Assembly (NCBI GenBank): GCA_011056555.1
Contig: DSEQ01000047.1
Location: forward strand, 1 to 64,000
DNA: 64,000 nt
Reading direction: 5' to 3'
Origin: Candidatus Zixiibacteriota bacterium
GTDB lineage: Bacteria > Zixibacteria > MSB-5A5 > JAABVY01
Shown: one piece after another, positions 1 to 8,169 of the stretch
Layout of the letters: each line of letters starts with the position of its first letter
Position numbering within the stretch: position 1 is the first letter of the stretch
Made by a program: the position numbers and the translations under genes
The notes under the pieces: generated by a model
Told to the model about the DNA's origin: nothing
Databases searched by the model: none
What the model saw: only the letters and a program-made list of their open reading frames with translations

Positions 1-1079
1 CAGCTGCCGTCATTCAAACAACACGCCACCGGGGTCGTGCACATCGTACCCGGTCCCTGCGGTGTTCCGCCCTGATCGATACAGCACAAAGGATCGAGAT
101 CAGCGCAGCTTCCATCCGAGAAACAGCAGGCTTCAGGCGGTCCACATGCAGAACCGGGACCCTGCGGAGTCCCGCCAAGCTCATTTATACAGCAAAGGGC
201 ATCCGCATCCAGACAGGAACCATCTATCAGGCAGCATGCTTCCATACCCTGACAAACAGTTCCCGGCCCCTCCCATACACCGAGCAGGTTATTGACACAA
301 TCGCTTTGCGTAGTCTGTATGCATAATGACAATTGGCCATTGGTGGGATCGGGATAACAGCAGGCGCCGTCCTCATCCGGACCCGTAATAACAAAAGCGA
401 GGTCAAGCGATTGTATGAAATCCGGCGGCTCATAAAGATCTACCCATTCCAGGTTGCCCCAGAATGCAAACACAGCATCATCATTCCAGTGGTCCTGAGA
501 GGACTTCCAGCCCCATTGGGTCACGGCCGGATCTGCAACTGTAGCTGAGATATTAAGCCAGTATATGACTCCTTCCTCCTGCACAAAGAGGTCGGCCGGA
601 TCAATATACTGATCCAGGAATATATTATACTGAAAATAAACATTGTGATCCGGATAGTTGAAGACCCCGGAGGCCGGATCATACCAGCCTTCGTCCAGAT
701 CTGTCGAAAGCTCCTGTGCGATCACCCAGGCAAAAGGAACTTCATACTCCCACAGAGTAGCCCCGGGCATGCTATAGGGTTGAACCGGCGGGTTTGCAGG
801 AATATCAGCATGGATGCTTATGTTAAAGCTGATAATTGCTCCTGTAATGCCTCCCATCCATGATCCCCAGAAATGCACATCCGTAACCGGACCGGACTGT
901 GAACACATCCAATCATCGGCCAAAATCACCGGATTCGTAGCATTCACATTCCATCCCAATAAATCCGGATACTGCGGGAAATGCATCTTATGGCCATCAT
1001 CCGGCATCCAATCCGCAAGAGCAGTCCCCATGCAGATTGAGAGAATGAGGGCCATTACGAGACAAGAAACTTTTCGCAT
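1..1079 (-). CDS. Secreted Cys-rich repeat protein, C-terminus cut by window edge
   Basis: Read by hand: an ATG at 1079 follows a GGGAGG ribosome site and the frame stays open to base 1, giving at least 359 residues. A signal peptide comes first (MRKVSCLVMALILSICMG..ALA). Next is a globular domain with ADDWMCSQSGPVTDVHFWGSW, resembling an uncharacterised domain (DUF7901 type, from memory) common in secreted proteins of Zixibacteria and Planctomycetes. The last third is a tandem Cys-rich repeat of about 32-35 residues with core ACCxxDGSCxDxDxLCCI followed by GGTPQGPG. At least three near-identical units and one divergent unit are visible, and the array runs off the edge. The repeats look like small disulfide modules. 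A C-terminal sorting signal, if any, lies outside the window. Function unknown; export is confident. Confidence 0.85.
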   Translation of the reverse strand, partial: MRKVSCLVMALILSICMGTALADWMPDDGHKMHFPQYPDLLGWNVNATNPVILADDWMCSQSGPVTDVHFWGSWMGGITGAIISFNISIHADIPANPPVQPYSMPGATLWEYEVPFAWVIAQELSTDLDEGWYDPASGVFNYPDHNVYFQYNIFLDQYIDPADLFVQEEGVIYWLNISATVADPAVTQWGWKSSQDHWNDDAVFAFWGNLEWVDLYEPPDFIQSLDLAFVITGPDEDGACCYPDPTNGQLSLCIQTTQSDCVNNLLGVWEGPGTVCQGMEACCLIDGSCLDADALCCINELGGTPQGPGSACGPPEACCFSDGSCADLDPLCCIDQGGTPQGPGTMCTTPVACCLNDGS

Positions 1080-1307
1080 AACGCCTCCCATTAAAAATAA
1101 ATCAATATCGCGAAAAACATCGAGTTATATGTATATTTTCCATATCTTCCAAGGACCAGGCGAAAGGGCTCATTTGATGGTCCAATTGTAGGGGTATTAT
1201 TTCTGCTTCCGTAACAATGAATCTTATATTGACTCAAATGTCAAGTCTTTTTTACTTGAATTTCTAAGGGTAGAATTTGGGCTTTTTAGGACATAAATCG
1301 AATCCCT

Positions 1308-2864
1308 TTATTTAAGAAGCATCATCTTCCGAGTCTCCCGGAAATTAGCAGCATTCACCCTGAGAAAATATATCCCCGATGGCAACTTATTGCCTGGTTT
1401 GCCACAACCATCCCACCTGATAAATCCATTCCCGAGATTTCTTAAGACCAGTTTCCTCACCAGTTCTCCCCGCAGGTTGATGATTTCAACCGAAATTTCT
1501 CCGGTATTTCTAGGCATTTTGTAAGGTATGATCGTCTCATTATTAAACGGATTGGGATAGTTCTGACCCAGATAGAAGCCGTCAGGTTCGGCAGAATAAT
1601 CGTCTTCGGCGCCGGTCAACTCTTCAATATGGAGCATGATCCGATACCTTTCCTTCAGATAACCCTGCGCTGAATCCCACAATTCAAATTCAGTCGAGAT
1701 TGAATAATCACCAAACGCGTCTGGCGATGTCGCGATAGACACCAGGATTGTATCCGAAAGATCATCCGAAATCCTGCCCTCCGAGGGGGTATATTCCACT
1801 GTAACTTCGGAGAACTGCTTCTCGGAAGCAATCTCGATTTGCGATATTCTGTAATTTATCTCCCCGCCGTTCTTGTTCGTCATCACCAATACCAGGCTCG
1901 TATCGTTGGGCGATCGCGAGACAATTTCCATCGAATCCGGCTCGAATCGGACATCAGCACTTTCCGTACTGCTGCCTTCGATCATAATAATTTCTGAAGT
2001 CTCCGACTCCTGGCCGCCTGCAAATGATGTCAGGCAAAAATAGTTTTCCGGGCCGGGCAGCTTGACCCGGCAATGCAGGCTATTGACGATAGTTGTATCA
2101 TAATATTCGTCCGAGGGTGTCACCAGGGGCTGGCCGGAACTGTAAACCCGGAAACTGTCAGGCATCATCGCGCCCGGTGAGAGCGTAACACCGCCGTCAA
2201 TATCATTTTGCAGCGCCTCAGCTCGCATCATATATTGTCCCCAGCTGCACATATCCCAGATTCTGTCGCCTGAGAGGTCAACATAGCTGTAAAACGAGTT
2301 CATCCTGACAATGCTTTTGTCCAGGCCGAACATCGGCGCAGTGGGAAATTCCGGCTGCCACTGCATCATCACCCACAAGACACTATCCCGCTCCAGCAAG
2401 ATATTCTTTTCAGCCTTCACCCACATTCCCCCCGACTGCCAGTCTCCCGAGGCCCCCACCAAATCCTGTTCCCCCAGTATGCTCCCGGGCAATCCTGTTG
2501 AATCCGCATGCAGAGACAAGAAAAATGGGGTGTACTGGTCTCCGGGATAGTTGGGAAAATGATCGACATTGACAATGAAAATCTTCGCAGATTTCACATA
2601 AAGTGGCGGATGCAGAGAATCGAGCTTGACCGCTGCAGCGGGACTGATATGCTCCTCGGTTACGTGCTGGTACTGATCGTAACTGCCGTCATCGTAACCC
2701 AGCTCGGTCTCGTTGATCCCCTCAACAAACCAGATAAGTTCGCCCCGATAAAATGATACCTGCCTGCCATACACAGCCTTGATTTCCTGGGCAGCCGAGA
2801 TATTGTAGTTTATGGTTAAAATAAATGCGGCTGCCAGAGCGCTAAAAACAGCTCTGGATTTCAT
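1308..2864 (-). CDS. Exported protein with por-type (T9SS-like) C-terminal sorting domain
   Basis: 518 residues. An N-terminal signal peptide (MKSRAVFSALAAAFILTINYNISAA) is followed by an unrecognised beta-rich region. The last ~85 residues are a classic sorting domain: YPNPFNNETIIPY, then VEIINLRGELVRKLV, then LPSGIYFLRV, ending in KMMLLK. Proteins with this end are exported and processed by a type IX-like system or anchored at the surface. No secretion machinery is encoded in the window. The start is supported by AAGGAAGGGG about 6 bases upstream of the ATG. The body shows no catalytic motif I recognise, so no enzymatic role is proposed. It lies just downstream of ruvA on the same strand but is probably unrelated to recombination. 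Confidence 0.85.
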   Translation of the reverse strand: MKSRAVFSALAAAFILTINYNISAAQEIKAVYGRQVSFYRGELIWFVEGINETELGYDDGSYDQYQHVTEEHISPAAAVKLDSLHPPLYVKSAKIFIVNVDHFPNYPGDQYTPFFLSLHADSTGLPGSILGEQDLVGASGDWQSGGMWVKAEKNILLERDSVLWVMMQWQPEFPTAPMFGLDKSIVRMNSFYSYVDLSGDRIWDMCSWGQYMMRAEALQNDIDGGVTLSPGAMMPDSFRVYSSGQPLVTPSDEYYDTTIVNSLHCRVKLPGPENYFCLTSFAGGQESETSEIIMIEGSSTESADVRFEPDSMEIVSRSPNDTSLVLVMTNKNGGEINYRISQIEIASEKQFSEVTVEYTPSEGRISDDLSDTILVSIATSPDAFGDYSISTEFELWDSAQGYLKERYRIMLHIEELTGAEDDYSAEPDGFYLGQNYPNPFNNETIIPYKMPRNTGEISVEIINLRGELVRKLVLRNLGNGFIRWDGCGKPGNKLPSGIYFLRVNAANFRETRKMMLLK

Positions 2865-2905
2865 GAGAGACCCCTTCCTTGCGGCCGGGCATGTGATGAC
2901 GATGT

Positions 2906-3514
2906 CTATCTTCCTGCAGTCAGCGCTCTACGAATAATCTCCTCGGTCGGGAGAATTTTCGCCTCTTTTGCTCCGGCCGTCTGAATAACTTTTTCGATTG
3001 CCCTTCTCGACTCCTGGGCGTTCATCCCCAGGGTCATCAGGGCCTGGATAACCTCCTCGGCCCTGTCCGAATCTATCCCCGGCACCGCCTGCTTCTTGTC
3101 TGTCAGTGCCGGAAGTTTTTCTCTTAATTCGACTATAATTCTCTGCGCGCTCTTCTTCCCGATGCCGGGCAGTTTGGTCAAAAAGGCCACATCCTCGGCC
3201 GCCACCACCTCGGCGAAACGTCGCGGGGAAATGCCCGAGAGTATCTTGATAGCGCCCTTGGCGCCTATGCCCGAAATCGAGATCAGGGTCTTAAAGAGAT
3301 CGTATTCCTCTTTCTGCGAAAATCCATACAGGTTCATCTGATCGGACTGCGAGGCAATCTGAAGATAAGTATGCAGCGCTACATCTTCGCCGACATCAGG
3401 CAGAGCCTGGTAACTGTTGGCCGATATTATCAGGTAATATCCCAGGCCGTTGTTTTCCACCACCGCATGATTCGGCGACTTCTCAGCCAGCTTTCCCTTG
3501 ACATAACTTATCAT
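2906..3514 (-). CDS. ruvA: Holliday junction branch migration protein RuvA
   Basis: 202 residues, the usual RuvA length. RuvA tetramers bind Holliday junctions and load the RuvB motor. Visible parts: the N-terminal OB fold ([28 protein letters not shown]), tandem helix-hairpin-helix motifs (LISISGIGAKGAIKIL near 85-100 and LTKLPGIGKKSAQRIIVEL near 115-135), an acidic Pro-rich linker, and a C-terminal three-helix domain (residues ~150-202) that contacts RuvB. The start ATG overlaps the ruvC stop in an ATGA arrangement, so the two are translationally coupled. ruvB, often adjacent, is not downstream here. Confidence 0.97.
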   Translation of the reverse strand: MISYVKGKLAEKSPNHAVVENNGLGYYLIISANSYQALPDVGEDVALHTYLQIASQSDQMNLYGFSQKEEYDLFKTLISISGIGAKGAIKILSGISPRRFAEVVAAEDVAFLTKLPGIGKKSAQRIIVELREKLPALTDKKQAVPGIDSDRAEEVIQALMTLGMNAQESRRAIEKVIQTAGAKEAKILPTEEIIRRALTAGR

Positions 3515-4008
3515 CGCACCGCCGGTGTGTTGATTTTATATCCCATGCATAATGCCGCAGCCAGGCTGTCGGAAATATCATAGGTCTCGAAGTTTCCATC
3601 CATATTCAGCAGGCTTTTTACCATATAGGCCACCTGCTCCTTCGAGGCCGCGCCGTTTCCTGTCACTGCCTGCTTTATTTCCCGCGCAGAGAATTCCTGC
3701 AGCCGCAATTTATTGCGCGCGCAGGCCAGCAGGATCACCCCGCGTGCCTGTCCCAAACTCAGGGCTATCTTCACATTCTTGGAATAAAAAATATCCTCCA
3801 GGGCGAGGATATCCGGATTGAATCTCTCTATCAATTCGCAAACCGAATTATAGAGTTTTTCCAGACGTTTCGGCAGGGCTTGCCGTCCGGATGTTCTGAT
3901 CAATTCGGTGTGGATGACTTCCATGTCGTCGCCGCTGGCTTTCAAAATTCCGATTCCCGTGGCCGACAGAGCGGCGTCAACTCCCATAATCACGGGTTCA
4001 TCAGGCAC
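3511..4008 (-). CDS. ruvC: Crossover junction endodeoxyribonuclease RuvC
   Basis: 165 residues with an RNase H fold; it resolves Holliday junctions by symmetrical nicking. Expected acidic residues are visible: D11 in [13 protein letters not shown], the glutamate of [11 protein letters not shown], and aspartates in [11 protein letters not shown]. The first motif reads VDAALSATG where most RuvCs have a DPG-type sequence (IDPGxxxTG), a modest variation that keeps the key aspartate. The start is a GTG at 4008, with GGAGAAAATTA upstream inside the end of yebC, so the genes overlap by 8 bases. Conserved order yebC-ruvC-ruvA. Confidence 0.95.
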   Translation of the reverse strand: MPDEPVIMGVDAALSATGIGILKASGDDMEVIHTELIRTSGRQALPKRLEKLYNSVCELIERFNPDILALEDIFYSKNVKIALSLGQARGVILLACARNKLRLQEFSAREIKQAVTGNGAASKEQVAYMVKSLLNMDGNFETYDISDSLAAALCMGYKINTPAVR

Positions 4009-4750
4009 TAATTTTCTCCATCAACGAATCATCGATATCAAAATTAGCATAGACATTTTGAACATCGTCATGATCCTCGAGCGCCTCCATCAGCTTGAGC
4101 ATCGATTCCGCCTTGTTCCCCTCAACTTTGACGGTGGTCTGCGGGATCATTGCTACCTGGGCCTCCATAAATTCGATATCCTGTTCTTCCAGGGCCGACT
4201 TGACCCTCTCGAATGCCTCGAACGATGTTACCACCTCGTAGGCATCATCATGCGTGACCAGGTCATCCGCCCCCGCATCCAGGGCAATCTCCATCAACTT
4301 GTCCTCGTCGGCCTTGGACTTCTCTACCATAATCTGCCCGCGCTTGTCAAACATCCAGCCCACACATCCGGTCTCACCCAGGTTGCCGTTATATTTTGAG
4401 AAGAGATGCCGTATCTCGGCCACCGTACGGTTTTTGTTGTCGGTTACAACCTCGAGGATAACTGCCACCCCGCCCGGGCCGTAACCTTCATAGGAGGCCT
4501 CCTCGTAGGTCACTCCGGGAAGTTCGCCGGTGCCCTTCTGGATCGCCTTCTTGATATTATCCTGGGGCATATTTGCGGCCTTGGCAGTGCTGATGGCTGA
4601 ACGCAGACGGGGATTGTTGTCCGGGTCGCCTCCGCCCTGACGGGCCGCTATTGATATTTCTTTGATCAGCTTGGTAAACGTCCGGCCCCGCTGGGCATCG
4701 AGTTTACCTTTTTTGCGTTTAATGGTTGCCCATTTCGAATGACCTGACAT
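4001..4750 (-). CDS. yebC: YebC/PmpR/TACO1 family protein
   Basis: 249 residues with the hallmark start [32 protein letters not shown] and the [39 protein letters not shown] segment. Family members have been described as DNA-binding transcriptional regulators and, more recently, as translation factors acting on proline-rich stretches. The sequence alone does not choose between these. The ATG is preceded by AAGGAGA at a good distance. It is the first gene of the yebC-ruvC-ruvA operon. Confidence 0.96.
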   Translation of the reverse strand: MSGHSKWATIKRKKGKLDAQRGRTFTKLIKEISIAARQGGGDPDNNPRLRSAISTAKAANMPQDNIKKAIQKGTGELPGVTYEEASYEGYGPGGVAVILEVVTDNKNRTVAEIRHLFSKYNGNLGETGCVGWMFDKRGQIMVEKSKADEDKLMEIALDAGADDLVTHDDAYEVVTSFEAFERVKSALEEQDIEFMEAQVAMIPQTTVKVEGNKAESMLKLMEALEDHDDVQNVYANFDIDDSLMEKISA

Positions 4751-4889
4751 ATCTATTCTCCTTAAGTCCTAACCTGATTTAATATAATTTAAGGGCTCAG
4801 CCTTAAAATGCAACAGGAATTATGGGCTTGTCAATAGTTAAAACATGGTATACCCGGCATTGTCTTCAATTCCGGAATGCAGTTCCAAT

Positions 4890-5052
4890 CTAATACAAAA
4901 AGGCCTTCAGGCCAACAGAAATTCCAAATACCTCGCGCCATTCCCTGATATATCCTGTGTCCAGAATAAAAGCGCGTTCATAGGAGTAATCCGCTGATCC
5001 GGCTATGGCAATATTTTTTGAGATCAGATAGGTATATCTTAGAGAACCTTTT
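4890..5052 (-). pseudogene. 3' remnant of an outer-membrane beta-barrel gene
   Basis: On the minus strand an open stretch of about 54 codons encodes the last strands of a beta-barrel, including RYTYLISKNIAIAGS and ending in EVFGISVGLKAFLY just before a TAG at 4892-4890. The VGLxxFLY terminal-Phe/Tyr pattern is a typical outer-membrane insertion signal. Upstream the frame hits a stop at about 5053-5055 and no start codon or signal peptide is present, so only the 3' end of a gene survives. It sits directly downstream of three intact beta-barrel paralogues. It looks like decay of an additional family member; a distant barrel family cannot be excluded. Confidence 0.55.
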
Positions 5053-5165
5053 TAATTTGTCCGGCAGGGTCTTAATCCCGGTTTATGGTGATTTTGAGCC
5101 TGCGCACATGGTTGACAAGCTTAGACTATGCTACGTGGATGCCACAAATATCCCGCCTGTACCAC

Positions 5166-5840
5166 TCAATCAGCAGGAAGCAGATCGAGCCATAAACTTA
5201 TTCCGGCCTTGAAATTCAGGAATGGTGTATTGCCCGGAAAATCTCCCCCGTCCAGATCTCCCTCATCAGACTCCACTGTTGTTTCGACATGTTTGAGAGG
5301 AATATACACCCCTCCCGCTTCTCCGAACACCGAAAACATGTCGGTGACAAAGAACATCGCCCCGATATTGCCTGCAATATAAACCTGATTTTCTATCTTG
5401 ATATCAACCAACTCCGGACCAAACTCCGAGGCGGCATCCTTTATTTTCGGCATTGCCAGTCCCGCTCCTGCGGATACATACGGTACGATCAAATCTACAA
5501 CCGGATAAGCGAACTTCACATGGCCGCCGATCATTATTACAGTAAACTTGTCTTCGGATTCGACACCCTCAAAATCATCCGCGTCAAAAAAAGTATAAGA
5601 TGCGTCCACACCCGCCCCGAAAAGAGGGGTGAAGAAATAATCAGCTGCCACTCCAAAATCAAAACCGAGCTTCCTGTTCAGACCGCCCTCCATAGGATCG
5701 GCCGCAGTGAACCCTGTGGGAACATCGACACTTCCAAATGCGGAAAATCCAAACTTACCTGCCAAATCCAGATCCTGTGCCGATGCGGCGGATATGGCCC
5801 AGAAGCAGGCCAGTAAAAGAAGAAACAATGCCTTTTTCAC
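5166..5840 (-). CDS. Outer-membrane beta-barrel protein, paralogue 1
   Basis: 224 residues with a signal peptide (MKKALFLLLLACFWAISAASAQ) followed by alternating amphipathic strands: FGFDFGVAADYFFTPLFGAGVDASY, FAYPVVDLIVPYVSAGAG, FFVTDMFSVFGEAGG. The near-terminal strand is FLNFKAGISLWLDLLPAD. This matches the general OmpW/OmpX-size eight-stranded barrel type. The start is a GTG at 5840 with AGAGGAGGT just upstream. The FDFG..EYFF and FGEAGG..Y motifs recur in the genes at 6080-6748 and 7232-7921, showing tandem duplication. Role unknown. Confidence 0.85.
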   Translation of the reverse strand: MKKALFLLLLACFWAISAASAQDLDLAGKFGFSAFGSVDVPTGFTAADPMEGGLNRKLGFDFGVAADYFFTPLFGAGVDASYTFFDADDFEGVESEDKFTVIMIGGHVKFAYPVVDLIVPYVSAGAGLAMPKIKDAASEFGPELVDIKIENQVYIAGNIGAMFFVTDMFSVFGEAGGVYIPLKHVETTVESDEGDLDGGDFPGNTPFLNFKAGISLWLDLLPAD

Positions 5841-6020
5841 TTTACCTCCTCTAATAAATACTATTTTCAGTCGTCCTCTTTACCCAGAATACTGTGCCAG
5901 TTCATCCCTCAGTCTCATATAGCTGTATGCAGTCTAAATCCTTGACGGAACAGTGTCAACAACAAGTTTCATATCCTGGAAGAATACATAAATTGATATT
6001 ACGGAAGTGTAAAGCGAGCC

Positions 6021-6050
6021 ATAAAAAAAGCCCCGCTTGAAACGGGGCTT
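6021..6050 (-). terminator. Rho-independent terminator for the beta-barrel gene at 6080
   Basis: An 8-bp perfect stem (AAGCCCCG/CGGGGCTT) with a short loop is followed on the minus strand by a T7 run. It lies 30 bases after the stop of the 6080-6748 gene, so each barrel gene is probably its own transcription unit. Confidence 0.85.
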
Positions 6051-6079
6051 TAAGTCAGAAACGATCTTTCTTATTTTAC

Positions 6080-6748
6080 TTATTCCTCATACTCCTGCGG
6101 AGTCAGGCTGAACCAGACACTCACACCGGCCTTTATGCTGGCAAAAGGCACATTCTTGGGAAAGTCGAACTCCGTCTCGTCGGAGCCTACCGTGTACTTG
6201 GTGCCATCCAGCATGATATAGTTGCCGCCCGCCTCTGCGAAGACCGAAACCGTCGGCGAGACGAAGTACATAACACCGATATTCCCCGTTATATAGAGGG
6301 CCGGGTCGATGTCAAATTCTACCAGGTCGCCTTCCCCGGGCATATCCTTCCACTTCGTCAGGGCAACTCCGCCGCCCGCGGTCGCATACGGAATAATTCC
6401 CATTTCCAGGGGATAAACACCTTTTGCATGGGCGCCGATCATGATGGCATTGAATTTGTCATCCATCGGCTCATCGCCCATATCTTTGGCGGAAAAAGTA
6501 TGATACATGAAATGTATTCCGGCGCCAACAAAAGGATGGAAGAAATATTCGCCGCTCACGCCGCCGCCAAAACCAAGCTCACGTGCCATGCCTCCTTCTT
6601 CCCAATCAGCCTGTGTAAATCCGGTCGGTATATCCACAATACCAAAAGCAGAACCATCAATCATGCCTGTAGGGTCCATCACCTGCGCCGGAGCTGTCGC
6701 CGCAAAACAAACCAGGACCGTCACCAGCAAAACAACTATCTTTTTCAC
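6080..6748 (-). CDS. Outer-membrane beta-barrel protein, paralogue 2
   Basis: 222 residues. Signal peptide MKKIVVLLVTVLVCFAATAPAQ, then barrel strands with the same landmarks as its neighbours: GFGGGVSGEYFFHPFVGAGIHFMYH, VYPLEMGIIPYATAGGGVAL, YFVSPTVSVFAEAGGNYIML. The C-terminal strand is FASIKAGVSVWFSL. The start is a GTG at 6748 preceded by AAAGGAGGGAAAG. It shares size, order of motifs and FTQADWEEGG/FTAADPMEGG segments with paralogue 1, closer to it than to paralogue 3. A strong terminator follows. Function unknown. Confidence 0.85.
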   Translation of the reverse strand: MKKIVVLLVTVLVCFAATAPAQVMDPTGMIDGSAFGIVDIPTGFTQADWEEGGMARELGFGGGVSGEYFFHPFVGAGIHFMYHTFSAKDMGDEPMDDKFNAIMIGAHAKGVYPLEMGIIPYATAGGGVALTKWKDMPGEGDLVEFDIDPALYITGNIGVMYFVSPTVSVFAEAGGNYIMLDGTKYTVGSDETEFDFPKNVPFASIKAGVSVWFSLTPQEYEE

Positions 6749-7177
6749 CTTTCCCTCCTTTGAAAGGGTTTGATCATTATGTTAATCTTTTTCTATCTCC
6801 CATTACTGAAACAGAACCTCCGCCCTTGAGCCTACAGTTAATGTAAACCCGATATGATATTAAACAATATCATAAATCTGTCACACCGGCTTCGATTTAA
6901 ACTGCCTGCTCTAAGTTTATGATACGTCAATTTAAGGGATAGTTTAAGAGACTGGCCGCAATCTGTCAATAAAAAAGTCTTAACTCGGCAATATAAAAAT
7001 CGATGTTTCGCCCAAATAAATCCCTCTCTGAATTCAAGCTGCCCGGATTAGAAGCACCATCGTATTTTATTGACAGGTATTACTGAAAAAGATTACTTTC
7101 AGCGACCATCTTAAATCAAATTTACATTTTTTCCGGGAAAGATTAGGCGTTGCCGCCTTTCTGTACTGATGGAACAA
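6749..7177. other. Intergenic, promoter space of paralogue 2; nothing else seen
   Basis: AT-rich and without a convincing reading frame on either strand. It must hold the promoter of the 6080-6748 gene. I see no strong sigma-70 hexamer pair, hairpin or repeat. Confidence 0.5.
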
Positions 7178-7208
7178 GAAAAAAAGCCCCGCATATGCAG
7201 GGCTTTTT
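7178..7208 (-). terminator. Rho-independent terminator for the beta-barrel gene at 7232
   Basis: A 9-bp stem (AAAAAGCCC/GGGCTTTTT) encloses a short loop. On the minus strand it ends in a T-rich run 24 bases past the stop of the 7232-7921 gene. Confidence 0.8.
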
Positions 7209-7231
7209 ATCAATCTATATCTTCTCAGATA

Positions 7232-7921
7232 TTATTCAGTGCCGCCAAACCAGACGTTGATACCAGCCTTGAAATCAAGGAAGTAATAATTGGTCTGAAG
7301 CTCAGCCTCTTCACCTGTATCAGGATCAATGACAGGTTCGCCATCAAATTCGGCGCCCGCTCCATCAAGCAGGAGATAATCAAAACCAGCTTCACCAAAG
7401 ATAGATATCATCTCCGATACCCAGTATTTCACACCGAACCCCCCGACGAAGTACATCTTAGTATCAAGATCAAGGTCTCCTGTAACAAATACGCCTTCCT
7501 CAACTTCAAACTCAAGATCTTTTAACTTATTCATTGTCAGACCTACCCCGGCGAGAATATAAGGGCGAAGCATACTTTCGGGCATAAACATATACTTAAA
7601 ATGAGCCCCTATATTCATGGTATGCAATTTGTCACCCGGCTCGAAGCCATCGAAATCCTTGGCACCATGAATAGCATAAAGGAATTCAAGCCCTGCGCCA
7701 ATCGCGGGGGTGAAAAAATACTCCGCTGAAGCCCCAAATTTGAAACCGATGGAACGATAAAGACCATCAGCATTCTCCGGATCATCATCAGCCAGATCGC
7801 CCATCGGAATTCCAATTCCCACATACGGCGAGATGTTGAACATGCCCTGAAGATCCTGTGCGCTTACCATCGAAACTGCACCAAAAACGAAAATCGCTGC
7901 GAAGATTAACATCTTCTTCAT
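7232..7921 (-). CDS. Outer-membrane beta-barrel protein, paralogue 3
   Basis: 229 residues. Signal peptide MKKMLIFAAIFVFGAVSMVSAQ. Barrel strands include NISPYVGIGIPMG, IGFKFGASAEYFFTPAIGAGLEFLY, HFKYMFMPESMLRPYILAGVGL and YWVSEMISIFGEAGFDYLLL. The terminal strand is FLDFKAGINVWFGGTE. The ATG is preceded by AAGGAGGCAAAA. It is the most 5' and most divergent of three tandem paralogues, with a longer acidic loop (EFDGEPVIDPDTGEEAEL) before the last strand. Probably a small surface barrel of unknown role. Confidence 0.85.
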   Translation of the reverse strand: MKKMLIFAAIFVFGAVSMVSAQDLQGMFNISPYVGIGIPMGDLADDDPENADGLYRSIGFKFGASAEYFFTPAIGAGLEFLYAIHGAKDFDGFEPGDKLHTMNIGAHFKYMFMPESMLRPYILAGVGLTMNKLKDLEFEVEEGVFVTGDLDLDTKMYFVGGFGVKYWVSEMISIFGEAGFDYLLLDGAGAEFDGEPVIDPDTGEEAELQTNYYFLDFKAGINVWFGGTE

Positions 7922-8169
7922 TTTTGCCTCCTTGCTGTAAAAGCAAAACCCTCTAATTAGTTTCTTTACTTTTCCGTGAAATAATCAAACGAATTGATAC
8001 TATTGTAGCAGTATATGCTTCCTTCATCACCTCCCTCTTCTATAAAAAAGCAGATGGTTACCGTTACACAATCTAACTTTTTATTTTACACAGCCTTATC
8101 TGCGGGAATCTATTCCCGCCCTTAAACGATTTCAACAAAAACTTTTGATTTTTTTATTACGAAAATCGA

